64,000 bases of DNA, taken from assembly GCF_000236925.1 (NCBI RefSeq), contig NC_016941.1:2244566-2308565 (forward strand), written 5' to 3'. Shown here in pieces: positions 29,340 through 37,920 of this stretch. Positions within the stretch are counted from its first letter, which is position 1. The number at the start of each line of letters is the position of its first letter. The DNA is from Staphylococcus argenteus. Lineage in GTDB: Bacteria; Bacillota; Bacilli; Staphylococcales; Staphylococcaceae. Under the pieces are notes generated by a model, which did not search any database, was not told the DNA's origin, and saw only the letters and a program-made list of their open reading frames with translations. A program made the translations under genes and the position numbers.

Positions 29340-30595
29340 AAATGAAGTTCCTCTTCAGCAGCTTCTGATTCTGTCAATATCACATCGACAGTATGACCAG
29401 CTTTGAAACCACGTGAACCACCAGGTAGCATTATCATACAGTTTGCATGTGCAATCGCAACAACTGCACCTGATTTATTAAATCCCGAAGGCACTACAGT
29501 TGCACCGGCACTAGTTAAAGTGGCCTTTGCACGAATAAAACGAGTAAATGGATTAGCTTTCGAAAAATCTTCCATTAAAGTTGCTTTAACTACTTGCGGA
29601 AAGACTTCTAGTGCACCACACATATGTTTCACAGCTGGTTTGACAAATAGTTCAAATCCAGTGAAACATGCTGATGGATTCCCAGATAATCCAAATAAAT
29701 ATTTGCCATTTGCAAATGCCACTGTTGTAACACTACCAGGACGCATTGCAACTTTATTAAATAGTACTTCAGCATTTACCGCTTTATAAATTTCTGGTAG
29801 ATAATCAAAGTCTCCTACAGAAACACCACCAGTTGTAATCACGATATCATGATTACGCATAGCCTCTTTAACAATTTGAATACCACTTTCTAAATCATCT
29901 TCTTGCGTTTTATATATTCCTACTTCAAGACCTAATTTTTCAGCTAAAGCATGGATCATAGGTCCATTAGAATTACGAATCTTCCCATCTTCTAATGGGT
30001 CACTAACATCTAATAATTCACTTCCTGTTGCAATAACAGCAACGCTTGGTTGTTTAATAACTTGAACTTCAGTATAACCATACGTTGCTAACACCGCTAT
30101 GGCACCTGGATTAATCACTTGCCCTTTTTTCAGCACAATATCTCCAGTTGTTGTCTCCTCGCCTTTCAAAGAAATATTTTCATTTTTAGTAAAAGGTTTT
30201 CGGATTGTAAAAGTATCTTCAAGTTCGATAGTTTGTTCAAACATAACGACTGCATCTGCACCTTCTGGAATTTGTGCCCCTGTCATAATTCTTACTGCCT
30301 CATGCTCACCTACAACTTTATTGGAAACTGATCCAGCACCAATATGATCAATCACTTTAAATTCAATACGATGTTGACCACTTGCACCTTGTGAATCTAC
30401 GCTACGTATGGCGAAACCATCGTAAGGTGATTTATCAAATCTAGGAATATCGTATGTAGCAACTATATCTTCAGCTAAAATATGACCTAAACTATTTTCA
30501 AGTAAAACCTTTTGTGATGGCATCGTAATTTGTTGCTTAACGATTCGTTGTATTGCTTCTTTAACCGGAATTGGGTTTCTTTTTTCTACTACCAT
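29336..30595 (-). CDS. moeA: Molybdopterin molybdenumtransferase MoeA
   Basis: A 419-residue enzyme that inserts molybdate into adenylated molybdopterin. The conserved RFDKSPYDGFAIR is near residue 54, IATGSELLDV near 190, TTGGVSVGDFDYL near 255 and LSGNPSACFTGFELFV near 310; all match the active-site segments of the MoeA/gephyrin E domain. First gene of the six-gene operon ending with moaA. GGAG lies upstream of the ATG with slightly long spacing. It is divergent from moaC. Confidence 0.96.
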   Translation of the reverse strand: MVVEKRNPIPVKEAIQRIVKQQITMPSQKVLLENSLGHILAEDIVATYDIPRFDKSPYDGFAIRSVDSQGASGQHRIEFKVIDHIGAGSVSNKVVGEHEAVRIMTGAQIPEGADAVVMFEQTIELEDTFTIRKPFTKNENISLKGEETTTGDIVLKKGQVINPGAIAVLATYGYTEVQVIKQPSVAVIATGSELLDVSDPLEDGKIRNSNGPMIHALAEKLGLEVGIYKTQEDDLESGIQIVKEAMRNHDIVITTGGVSVGDFDYLPEIYKAVNAEVLFNKVAMRPGSVTTVAFANGKYLFGLSGNPSACFTGFELFVKPAVKHMCGALEVFPQVVKATLMEDFSKANPFTRFIRAKATLTSAGATVVPSGFNKSGAVVAIAHANCMIMLPGGSRGFKAGHTVDVILTESEAAEEELHL

Positions 30596-30627
30596 TAAAA
30601 ATCATCTCCAAAACTTTTATTTTTTCA

Positions 30628-30636
30628 TGATATACT
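30628..30636 (+). promoter_or_regulatory. Extended -10 promoter of moaC
   Basis: TGATATACT (extended -10) is 22 bases before the moaC ATG, in a 62-base gap shared with the divergent moeA operon. The -35 is poor. Confidence 0.5.
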
Positions 30637-30657
30637 GGATGCATTAGGAGGGGTAAA

Positions 30658-31152
30658 ATGACTGAATTTACTCATATTAATCAACAAGGTCATGCAAAAA
30701 TGGTCGACGTTTCTGACAAAAATATTACAAAAAGAACTGCTATCGCTCATTCAAGTATTACTGTAAATGAAACTATTTACAATCAAATAACAACAAATAC
30801 CACTGCCAAAGGTAACGTATTAAATACTGCACAAATTGCTGGTATTATGGCAGCTAAAAATACATCAACAATTATACCTATGTGTCATCCTTTGCCATTG
30901 ACTGGCATAGATATTTATTTTCAATGGGATGAAACACATGCACCAAACTATACATTAAATATACAAACAACAGTCTCAACTACTGGCAAAACTGGTGTTG
31001 AAATGGAAGCTTTAACTGCAGCTTCTGCTACCGCATTAACCATTTACGACATGACAAAAGCAGTCGATAAAGGAATGATTATTGGCGAAACATATCTTGA
31101 AAGTAAATCTGGCGGTAAATCTGGAGACTATCACCGATTGTCAAATAAGTAA
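30658..31152 (+). CDS. moaC: Cyclic pyranopterin monophosphate synthase MoaC
   Basis: A 164-residue enzyme that completes the MoaA reaction. The active site is seen in [12 protein letters not shown] (about residues 77-88) and in [19 protein letters not shown] near 115-135, with the catalytic lysine in MTKAVDKGM. It is the only plus-strand gene in the cofactor block, preceded by AGGAGGGG. It converges on moaB with a four-base gap. Confidence 0.96.
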   Translation: MTEFTHINQQGHAKMVDVSDKNITKRTAIAHSSITVNETIYNQITTNTTAKGNVLNTAQIAGIMAAKNTSTIIPMCHPLPLTGIDIYFQWDETHAPNYTLNIQTTVSTTGKTGVEMEALTAASATALTIYDMTKAVDKGMIIGETYLESKSGGKSGDYHRLSNK

Positions 31153-31156
31153 CCAA

Positions 31157-31663
31157 TTATTTTGTTAGCTCATGAATCAGATGATTTAATTCTGGTTTAA
31201 TGAGCTTTTCTAATGCCAATTTAACTGCACCCGTTGACCCTGGCACCGAGAAAATCAATTTATCATTAACTGTACCTGCAATAGCTCGAGATAATAAGGC
31301 ACGGGTACCTACATCCTCTGCATAGCTTAAATATCTAAATAACTCTCCAAATCCTTCTATTTCTTTAGTAAGCATTGGTTTTACTGCTTCAATTGTTACA
31401 TCCCTTTGTGCAATACCTGTTCCACCAGTTGTAATAATGACATCTATATCTTCATCTAACCACTGTTTAATTTGTGTTGTAATTGCTGTTATGTCATCTT
31501 TTACTATTTTATAATGTGCATCTGTCACTTCAACCTGCGCTTCTTGCAATAGTTCACGTACACATCGACCACCTTTATCTGTAGTGAAATCTCTCGTATC
31601 AGATACTGTCAAAACTGCTGCTTTAACAGTACGATTTAAATCAACGTTTTTATGTTCACCCAT
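31157..31663 (-). CDS. moaB: MoaB-type molybdopterin adenylyltransferase
   Basis: A 168-residue protein of the MogA/MoaB family that adenylates molybdopterin before metal insertion by MoeA. Signatures are [19 protein letters not shown] at the N-terminus, [19 protein letters not shown] in the middle and [18 protein letters not shown] at the C-terminus. It sits 23 bases downstream of moeB in a two-gene unit. In some bacteria MoaB is inactive and MogA does the job; no mogA is in this window. Confidence 0.93.
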   Translation of the reverse strand: MGEHKNVDLNRTVKAAVLTVSDTRDFTTDKGGRCVRELLQEAQVEVTDAHYKIVKDDITAITTQIKQWLDEDIDVIITTGGTGIAQRDVTIEAVKPMLTKEIEGFGELFRYLSYAEDVGTRALLSRAIAGTVNDKLIFSVPGSTGAVKLALEKLIKPELNHLIHELTK

Positions 31664-31686
31664 TACAAATCACTCCTTTTATTTAA

Positions 31687-32691
31687 TTAACCAAATAATA
31701 AATTCATTAAATGCGCTGCATCTGATGTTCGCGTCATACCATGAATTAAAAACCTTCCACCATCAAATGCGACAATACGATGCCCTTTAAATTCAAACAT
31801 TATCATATACGTATTACTTCGATAATTTAATTGTTGTTCATTTAAAAATTGAATGAGCATCTCTTGTGTAATTGCAGCATTTTCATATTGAACAGTATCT
31901 CTACCACATAATGTTGCATAATATTGCTCATTTTTATTTAAATACGGATAATTCGGTGCATCACCACAAGTTGTACAGTTTGCACGTTGCATTTTACTGA
32001 AACCAAATGAATAATGACTACCATCCCAAATATCCCCGTAAGTTATTTTAGTTTCAATCGGTTGCTCCGTAAGTATTTTCATCGCATCTCTCAACTGTAA
32101 GCTCGTTGTCATCGTCACTGCAGGTTGAATAACGCCGACTGTGTCACATGTTAAATTTAATGCCGGTAATTGAGGTACTAAACAATTGAAACATGGCGTT
32201 TCTCCAGGAATAAATGTCGCTTCTGTGTATGTACTTTGTACTACACCACCATAAATCCAAGGAATACGATGTTTATATGCAAAATCATTAATTAATTGGC
32301 GCGTTTCAAAATTATCTGTTGCATCAATAATAACGTCAACACGCTGTCCATGTGACTCTAAAAAGTAATAATCAACATGTGTAATAAAATCTTCAACTTC
32401 AATATCACTCCGAATAGCTAACAGATGCTTTTTGGCAGCAACAACTTTGGGCATCATTTTCAGTGCATCATCTTCTGTAAATAGCGTTTGCCTTTGTAAA
32501 TTACTAAATTCAATATAATCTCTATCAACGATTGTTAATTTAGCAATACCTGATCTCGTAAGACCTTCTGCTACATGTGTGCCTAAAGCCCCCATACCTA
32601 CTATTAATGCATGTTTATGATTAATTTTTTCTTGACCCTTTTCACCAATTTGTTTAAATAAAATTTGTCTTGAATAACGTTCTCGGCTCAC
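31687..32691 (-). CDS. moeB: MoeB/ThiF-like adenylyltransferase for MoaD
   Basis: A 334-residue E1-like enzyme that adenylates the C-terminal glycine of MoaD. The ATP-binding motif is VGMGALGTHVAEGL (about residues 31-44), the catalytic Asp is in IDATDNFETR, and the structural zinc is bound by CFNC and CTTC (about residues 168 and 240). A cysteine in LTCDTVGV near residue 182 matches the conserved Cys. The C-terminal 80 residues are a rhodanese-free extension. Neighbouring moaB and the promoter at 32725 point to a two-gene operon. ThiF activity toward ThiS is a possible alternative. Confidence 0.92.
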   Translation of the reverse strand: MSRERYSRQILFKQIGEKGQEKINHKHALIVGMGALGTHVAEGLTRSGIAKLTIVDRDYIEFSNLQRQTLFTEDDALKMMPKVVAAKKHLLAIRSDIEVEDFITHVDYYFLESHGQRVDVIIDATDNFETRQLINDFAYKHRIPWIYGGVVQSTYTEATFIPGETPCFNCLVPQLPALNLTCDTVGVIQPAVTMTTSLQLRDAMKILTEQPIETKITYGDIWDGSHYSFGFSKMQRANCTTCGDAPNYPYLNKNEQYYATLCGRDTVQYENAAITQEMLIQFLNEQQLNYRSNTYMIMFEFKGHRIVAFDGGRFLIHGMTRTSDAAHLMNLLFG

Positions 32692-32724
32692 ATTCAGTTA
32701 TCCTTTCTTTTTGTCATTACTTTC

Positions 32725-32753
32725 ATTATATGACGCGCGTCAATTTCGCTCAA
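32725..32753 (-). promoter_or_regulatory. moeB-moaB promoter with an operator-like palindrome
   Basis: Minus strand: TTGAGC -35 (32748-32753), 17-base spacer, TATAAT -10 (32725-32730). The spacer contains the perfect palindrome TGACGCGCGTCA (32731-32742), GC-rich in an AT-rich region and placed where a repressor would block RNA polymerase. Confidence 0.65.
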
Positions 32754-32765
32754 AATTTGCGCCCA

Positions 32766-32839
32766 AAAAAGAGCCTAAAACATATTTAAAATGACGATAG
32801 AATCATTCTCTTCTATCATGTTTAAAACGTTTTAAACTC
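32766..32839 (-). terminator. Terminator of modABC
   Basis: AGAGTTTAAAAC and GTTTTAGGCTCT can pair around an inner ATGATAGAA/TTCTATCGTCAT hairpin, followed by TTTTTT on the minus strand. The left part also contains the perfect 18-base palindrome GTTTAAAACGTTTTAAAC (32820-32837). Confidence 0.6.
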
Positions 32840-32862
32840 TTTCTTAATACACACTTTAATGA

Positions 32863-33468
32863 TTACCCAATTGTGATAATTTCATGCGCCATCTGTTCCG
32901 CTTCATAATTAGAATGTGTCACAAAGATAATTGGTATATGCCATTCTTTAAAAATACGTTTAACTAATGTTATACTCTCATCTTTTGTAACATCATCCAA
33001 GCTAGAAAATGGTTCATCTAATAAAATTAAATCTGGCTTGGTACTGAGCGCTCGTGCAAGTGCTACGCGTTGTGCTTCCCCACCAGATAATGTCATTGGA
33101 TATTGATCGATTAAATGATTGATATTTAATGTTTTCATTAACTGATTAATATGCTCTGAAGGTTCAGCCATAAATGTGATATTTTTATAAACAGTCATAT
33201 TCGGAAATAGTTGATAATCTTGAAAAAGATAACCAATATGACGTTGTTGTATTTTAACATTAATATTATTTTCAGTATCTGTAAGCATTCGCCCATTCAC
33301 TTCAATAATTGCTTCATCTGCTTTTCGTAAACCTGCAATCATATTTAAAACAGTTGTTTTGCCGATACCAGACGGGCCACGTACTGCATATATTTTAGGT
33401 TCAACGTCATCTATATTTATGTGGATTAAAGTATCTTTTAATTGATATTTTAAATTAATTTTAAGCAT
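32863..33468 (-). CDS. modC: Molybdate ABC transporter ATP-binding protein, short form
   Basis: A 201-residue ATPase of the molybdate importer. Walker A GPSGIGKTT (about residues 31-39), signature LSGGEAQRVALARAL (about 122-136) and Walker B LILLDEPFSS are all intact. It is much shorter than classical ModC (about 350 residues) and lacks the C-terminal TOBE/Mop molybdate-binding domain. The neighbours modB and modA, translated one base and 14 bases apart, fix its role. Regulation by a bound oxyanion through a TOBE domain is therefore not possible. Confidence 0.92.
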   Translation of the reverse strand: MLKINLKYQLKDTLIHINIDDVEPKIYAVRGPSGIGKTTVLNMIAGLRKADEAIIEVNGRMLTDTENNINVKIQQRHIGYLFQDYQLFPNMTVYKNITFMAEPSEHINQLMKTLNINHLIDQYPMTLSGGEAQRVALARALSTKPDLILLDEPFSSLDDVTKDESITLVKRIFKEWHIPIIFVTHSNYEAEQMAHEIITIG

Positions 33469-34140
33469 CTAGTCGACCTCCTTGTATTTATCTCTATTCA
33501 ATAAATTGATAGTTGAAATGACTACAATAGAGAATGCAACTAGTACTAATACCCATAACCAAGCTTCATTTTCACGACCTTGCTCAACTAAGAAATAAAT
33601 TTCTAAAGGTAGCGTGTTCGTTTTATTTGGAATATATCCAGCAACCATTAAAGTAGCCCCGAATTCACCTAATGCGCGTGCAAAACTCATCATAACACCT
33701 GCTAAAATAGAACGTTTTGCTAAAGGTAAAATTAATTTAAGAAAAATTTTTGTTTCACTTGCCCCCATAGTTCTTGCTGTATTAATCATTTTAGCATCTA
33801 TACCTCTAAAACCTTGCACTGTATGTTGATACATTAAAGGAAAACTAACAATGACAGATGCAATTACAGCACCTGTCAAAGTAAACACTACGGGTAAATG
33901 TAGTACATTCGCAAAGAATTGACCAATTGGTCCCCTTGGCGAAAAAATGATTAATAGAATAAAACCTAATACCGTTGGCGGTAAAACAATAGGTAATATC
34001 AAAAAGCTTTCCAATACTTTAACCCATGAACCTTTGCGACGATACAACCATTTTGATATGAATATGCCTAAAATTGTTACAATTATCGTACTAATAACAG
34101 CAACTCGTATTGATATCCAGAAAGGTGTTAAGTCAGGCAT
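33469..34140 (-). CDS. modB: Molybdate ABC transporter permease
   Basis: A 223-residue membrane permease with five to six helices. The cytoplasmic EAA loop is seen as INTARTMGASETKIFLKLILP (about residues 120-140, split by A and G), the contact site for ModC. The start is preceded by a GGAG site and the stop is adjacent to the modC ATG. Members of the family transport molybdate or tungstate. Confidence 0.94.
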   Translation of the reverse strand: MPDLTPFWISIRVAVISTIIVTILGIFISKWLYRRKGSWVKVLESFLILPIVLPPTVLGFILLIIFSPRGPIGQFFANVLHLPVVFTLTGAVIASVIVSFPLMYQHTVQGFRGIDAKMINTARTMGASETKIFLKLILPLAKRSILAGVMMSFARALGEFGATLMVAGYIPNKTNTLPLEIYFLVEQGRENEAWLWVLVLVAFSIVVISTINLLNRDKYKEVD

Positions 34141-34153
34141 GGATTACAACTCC

Positions 34154-34936
34154 TTACGCAGCAAAGTGATATTCTTTAAGAATTTCTTTAGCTTTATCAG
34201 ATTTTAAGAATTCCATCCATTCTTTTGCTAATTTATTATCTGATGTCGCACCTGCTTCATACGTAATTGGTTTCTTCAATTGAATATCTTGAATCTCTTT
34301 TACAGTATCAATTTTTTTGTTTTGTTTATATAAATCCGTTTTATATACAAAACCTTGTTTCGCATTACCTTTTTCTACGTAGTTTAATACTTGTTTTACA
34401 TCTTTCGCATATACAATTTTGTTTTCAACGTCTTTAAATAAATTATTATTATCTAAATATTGTTTAGCGTATTTACCAGCTGGTACAGTTTTCACTTCAC
34501 CTAAAGCTAGTTTGTCATTACCTTTTAAATCTTTAACAGATTTATAGTTCGAATCTTTATCTCCGATTAACACTAATGTGTTTTTCGCATATTTATATGT
34601 ATCATGCGCTTTATTTTTATCTTTTAATGCATCAACATCTTTTGTATTTGCAGACATGAAGACGTCAACTGGTGCCCCTGATTCGATTTGCTTTCTTAAT
34701 GCCCCTGATCCACCATAGTTAAATTTAATATCAGCATTTTTATGTTCTTTCTTAAACTCTGATTCCAATTTTTTTGTTACATCAGTTAAACTCGCAGCTG
34801 CCGCAATTTGAATTTCTTGCTTTTTGCCATTATCCGCAGACTCTTTCTTACTATCTTTACTTTCATTTGAATTTGAACATCCTGCTAATACTAGACATAA
34901 TGTCATGATAATAGCTACAATATGTTTCATTTTCAT
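34154..34936 (-). CDS. modA: Molybdate-binding lipoprotein
   Basis: A 260-residue extracellular binding protein anchored by lipid: the lipobox is LVLAGC (cysteine at residue 20), followed by a Ser/Lys/Glu linker. The body AAASLTDVTKKLESEFKKEH and NYGGSGALRKQIESGAPVDVF are the ModA signatures including the residues that hold the oxyanion. First gene of modABC. A TATAAT (34975-34980, minus strand) lies 39 bases upstream with a weak -35. Confidence 0.95.
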   Translation of the reverse strand: MKMKHIVAIIMTLCLVLAGCSNSNESKDSKKESADNGKKQEIQIAAAASLTDVTKKLESEFKKEHKNADIKFNYGGSGALRKQIESGAPVDVFMSANTKDVDALKDKNKAHDTYKYAKNTLVLIGDKDSNYKSVKDLKGNDKLALGEVKTVPAGKYAKQYLDNNNLFKDVENKIVYAKDVKQVLNYVEKGNAKQGFVYKTDLYKQNKKIDTVKEIQDIQLKKPITYEAGATSDNKLAKEWMEFLKSDKAKEILKEYHFAA

Positions 34937-35221
34937 CGTGTGATACCCCCATTTTTAATGATAATTACACTCCCATTATACACCTACTCATTTTTTTGAA
35001 AAGATGAATTTATTTTAAACGAACATACAAATACTTACCAAAAATCTCTATAGTTCTTTGTTACAGCACGAACAACAATTAAATAAAGTCATTTCTTTGC
35101 ATAACACAATAATTGTTTTCTATTATTTTGATTTCGAAAAAATTGTGACATAAGCAAATATGTTAAAATATTAAGCAAATTGATTTAAAATGAAGAGCAA
35201 GCTATATAAAGGGGTTAGATA

Positions 35222-36019
35222 ATGAACAAAGATGTATCTTTAGATCAACCAATTGTCAGATATGAAGATGGAAAGTTATTTGAAACCACGGATCAATATG
35301 TGACAGAATTCCCGCTTACAATTATGGTTAACGGCGAAGAATTTGCCACAGTCATTTGTAGTCCAACAAATCTTGAAGAACTTGTTATTGGTTTTTTAGC
35401 ATCCGAGGGCGCGATTTTAAAAAGAGCTGAGTTAAAATCGATAATGATAGATGACAGTAAAGGGTTTGCACATGTTGAACTAACTAAAGATTTAGGAGAT
35501 CGTTTTCAATATTCAACGAAGCGTATGATTGCATCTTGCTGTGGGAAGAGTCGCGAATTTTACTTTCAAAATGATGCTGCTATTGCCAAAACTTCGATGT
35601 CTAAAATCACTTTAACCCCTCAACAAATTATTAATATGATGACTCGTCTTCAAAGTGCTAGCCATATTTTCCAAGAAACAGGCGGTCTACATAATGCTGC
35701 TATTAGTGATGGGCTTTCTTTTTTTGAACATCGACAAGATATTGGTAGACATAATGCCCTCGATAAACTTTATGGGTTTTGTATTCAGCGACATATTACT
35801 GTTCGAGATAAAGTATTAATTTTTAGTGGTCGAATTTCATCTGAAATTTTAATTAAAGCTGCGAAAATCGGCGTAGGTGTTATCTTATCCAAATCGGCAC
35901 CAACAACGCTTGCGGTAACTTTAGCAAACGATTTAAATATTACTGCTGTTGGATTTATACGAAATGGTGGTTTTAATATTTATAGCCATCCCGAGCGCAT
36001 AGTTGAATCTGAAAAATAA
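35222..36019 (+). CDS. fdhD: FdhD, formate dehydrogenase sulfur carrier
   Basis: A 265-residue protein that carries sulfur from a cysteine desulfurase to the molybdenum cofactor of formate dehydrogenase. Conserved segments are NLEELVIGFLASEGAI, the cysteines in IASCCGKSRE (about residues 110-115) and the C-terminal IGRHNALDKLYG with ILSKSAPTTLAV. It is divergent from modA. The dehydrogenase that needs it is at the right edge of the window (62909). Preceded by GGGG ribosome-binding site; a TTGTGACATAAGCAAA stretch upstream looks a little like a Rex or Crp-type half site. Confidence 0.93.
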   Translation: MNKDVSLDQPIVRYEDGKLFETTDQYVTEFPLTIMVNGEEFATVICSPTNLEELVIGFLASEGAILKRAELKSIMIDDSKGFAHVELTKDLGDRFQYSTKRMIASCCGKSREFYFQNDAAIAKTSMSKITLTPQQIINMMTRLQSASHIFQETGGLHNAAISDGLSFFEHRQDIGRHNALDKLYGFCIQRHITVRDKVLIFSGRISSEILIKAAKIGVGVILSKSAPTTLAVTLANDLNITAVGFIRNGGFNIYSHPERIVESEK

Positions 36020-36118
36020 GTAAATTAAGCTTAATTTCATATAAAAATTCAACATATCTTTCAATTCCTACTTGTTAACTGTTTATGCGCAGTTACCTTA
36101 GTTAATATACACAACTGT

Positions 36119-36168
36119 AAAAGCGGTATGATGATTTTTCATTTGAAATCACCATACCGCTCTTTATC
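36119..36168. terminator. Terminator between fdhD and the secreted 158-residue protein
   Basis: AAAGCGGTATGATGATTT and AAATCACCATACCGCT form a long stem, one internal mismatch. T-rich sequence (CTCTTTATCTTTT) follows on the plus strand; it can also serve the convergent gene. Confidence 0.72.
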
Positions 36169-36206
36169 TTTTGTATTGTTAAAACCTCATCAAATTTTAT
36201 TACTTT

Positions 36207-36683
36207 TTAAACAAGGAAGAATGATATTGTTTTAACAATTACTTGTGCCAACCATCCAGGAACACCAATACTCTTTAGCCAGTCTTGCGCAGCATCTTCA
36301 ATACTGCCTGTGAAATTGGTAACACTATTTAAGTATTTCAAAAAACCATCAATTGTAATTGCTGCAGCCCATTTTTTCTTTTGTTCACTACTAAGAGGTA
36401 ACTTATTAATGGCAGACTTGATCGCTCCATTAATTTTATCTTTATTTTTCTGCAAAAGTGCTTTAGCAGCTTTTAATGTAAGTGTCGCTTTGCCTTCTTT
36501 TTCAACTTCTACATTTGCACCATTTTCTTTTGCAGCCTGTCTTGCAATTTCATCATAGTCAATATTCTTCTGTAATTCGTTTGCACTTGTCGGATTTACT
36601 TTTTCACTTGCATTTGAAATAGGAGCTACCACCCCAGAAGCTAAGATTAAAACTGATAATGATGTTACAAAAGTCTTTTTCAA
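36207..36683 (-). CDS. Secreted protein of unknown function
   Basis: A 158-residue protein that I cannot assign. It has a standard signal peptide (residues 1-26, cleavage likely after ISNAS), then an acidic/polar segment, a lysine-rich helical stretch (LLQKNKDKINGAIKSAINKL, about residues 77-96) and a hydrophobic C-terminal end VPGWLAQVIVKTISFFLV. There is no cysteine, so no disulfide. The C-terminal third is amphipathic and strongly hydrophobic at the end, as in some pore-forming or membrane-active peptides, but this is only a resemblance. GGAGG lies upstream of the ATG. It stands alone between fdhD and an acetyltransferase, each with its own terminator. Confidence 0.82.
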   Translation of the reverse strand: MKKTFVTSLSVLILASGVVAPISNASEKVNPTSANELQKNIDYDEIARQAAKENGANVEVEKEGKATLTLKAAKALLQKNKDKINGAIKSAINKLPLSSEQKKKWAAAITIDGFLKYLNSVTNFTGSIEDAAQDWLKSIGVPGWLAQVIVKTISFFLV

Positions 36684-36967
36684 TGAAATTACCTCCTGAA
36701 TTAAGTAATAAAAGCAACTTACACAAAAAGAATATCACTTTCAAAAGTTAATTGTTTAAAACACACTAATATTTTACGTAAACTTATTATAATTAATAAT
36801 ATTAATGTACAATCTTTTGCCTAAAATCAATTTAATTATATAAATCTTTTAGTTTTTTAAACATATAGTTGAGACCAAATATTGAAATACCCATTTACAA
36901 GTCTTTACATTTCATTATCGAACTTTACTATTCAGCACAAATTCTATCTACACCTGTCTATAAACAT
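36684..36967. other. Gene-free AT-rich stretch upstream of the secreted protein
   Basis: Contains the ribosome-binding site of the secreted protein and a TATAAT-like element at 36786-36791 (minus strand). No other frame is supported. Confidence 0.45.
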
Positions 36968-37022
36968 AAAGAAGAGCAGTAACTCGATTTCATAAATTGA
37001 AATTCGTTTCCTGCTCTTTTTA
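36968..37022. terminator. Terminator of the acetyltransferase at 37092
   Basis: AAGAGCAG and CTGCTCTT arms with an inner CGATTTCA/TGAAATTCG pairing. The T run is strongest on the plus strand (CTCTTTTT), where no gene ends, and moderate on the minus strand. Confidence 0.7.
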
Positions 37023-37091
37023 AAAATTAATGTTTATTACGCATTACTATATGTTTACTTATTAAGCAATTTACTTACAAGCTTATTTTAC

Positions 37092-37856
37092 TTATATATC
37101 TTCTTTTAATATTTGATAGCAAAACGATTGATAAGTATATCCTTGTTTCACATACATATCTTTAGCTGTATCTTCACCATCAGCTACTAATATAATCGGT
37201 TTACGGTTTCTAGACATTGCATATTCACCTATCAAAGATTGTATCGTTGAACCAATCCCTTGATTTCTATATGATTCTAAAACACCAAATGCATCTATTT
37301 CAATATAATTATCACTTTCAATAACGTCTACAACACCAATAGGTTCATCACTTATATAAGCAACCATTCTCTTTATGTCATCATCTTGATAATGTGCTTT
37401 CACCATTTTTTCATGCGCATCTGCATAGTCTGCTCCGAAAGGTAAACTAAATTGATACGAGACTTTTAAATAATCATCAATATTTGTTTCATCAACAATT
37501 ACAATTTTAATTTCACTATTACGTGGTAATTTAGCGAGTTGATCACTTTCTATCGCATATAATTCCATAATGCCTAATTGAAAGTTCATCTTTTTAAACA
37601 TAGCCATCCAAGATGGATCTAATAATTCATTTTCTGGGAAATGAAAAGAATAATGATTTGAACCTTGCTCAGTATGTAATTGATGTTGCCGTTTTAAATC
37701 TAGTAACCATTGATCTTGCGTAGGCGTCTTTTTGTATATCCATGTATTATTTGTATATTGATATGGAGAAGAAGGCGTTAAATAAATCGTTTGCTCATCA
37801 TTATTTTCCAGAATACTACCATCACAGTGTATATTCGACATATTTATCGTGTTCAT
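37092..37856 (-). CDS. GNAT-family N-acetyltransferase
   Basis: A 254-residue cytosolic enzyme. The GNAT domain is in the C-terminal half: YISDEPIGVVDVIES then IDAFGVLESYRNQGIGSTI (acetyl-CoA loop, RNQGIG near residue 200) and KDMYVKQGYTYQSFCY as the last element. The N-terminal 100 residues are a different, polar domain. I start at the ATG at 37856, which has AAGGAG nine bases upstream; an in-frame GTG two codons up is too near that site. The substrate is not known. It stands alone. Confidence 0.82.
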   Translation of the reverse strand: MNTINMSNIHCDGSILENNDEQTIYLTPSSPYQYTNNTWIYKKTPTQDQWLLDLKRQHQLHTEQGSNHYSFHFPENELLDPSWMAMFKKMNFQLGIMELYAIESDQLAKLPRNSEIKIVIVDETNIDDYLKVSYQFSLPFGADYADAHEKMVKAHYQDDDIKRMVAYISDEPIGVVDVIESDNYIEIDAFGVLESYRNQGIGSTIQSLIGEYAMSRNRKPIILVADGEDTAKDMYVKQGYTYQSFCYQILKEDI

Positions 37857-37920
37857 TATCACGCACTCCTTTCACTCCATACTATAATAAAATCAACCTA
37901 CTTGTGAATCTTAATTGCAA

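Noticed and set aside
35143..35160. A Rex- or Crp-like half site TTGTGA before fdhD
   Set aside because: Only one half is good; the second half (GCAAAT) fits poorly, so I do not call a regulatory site.
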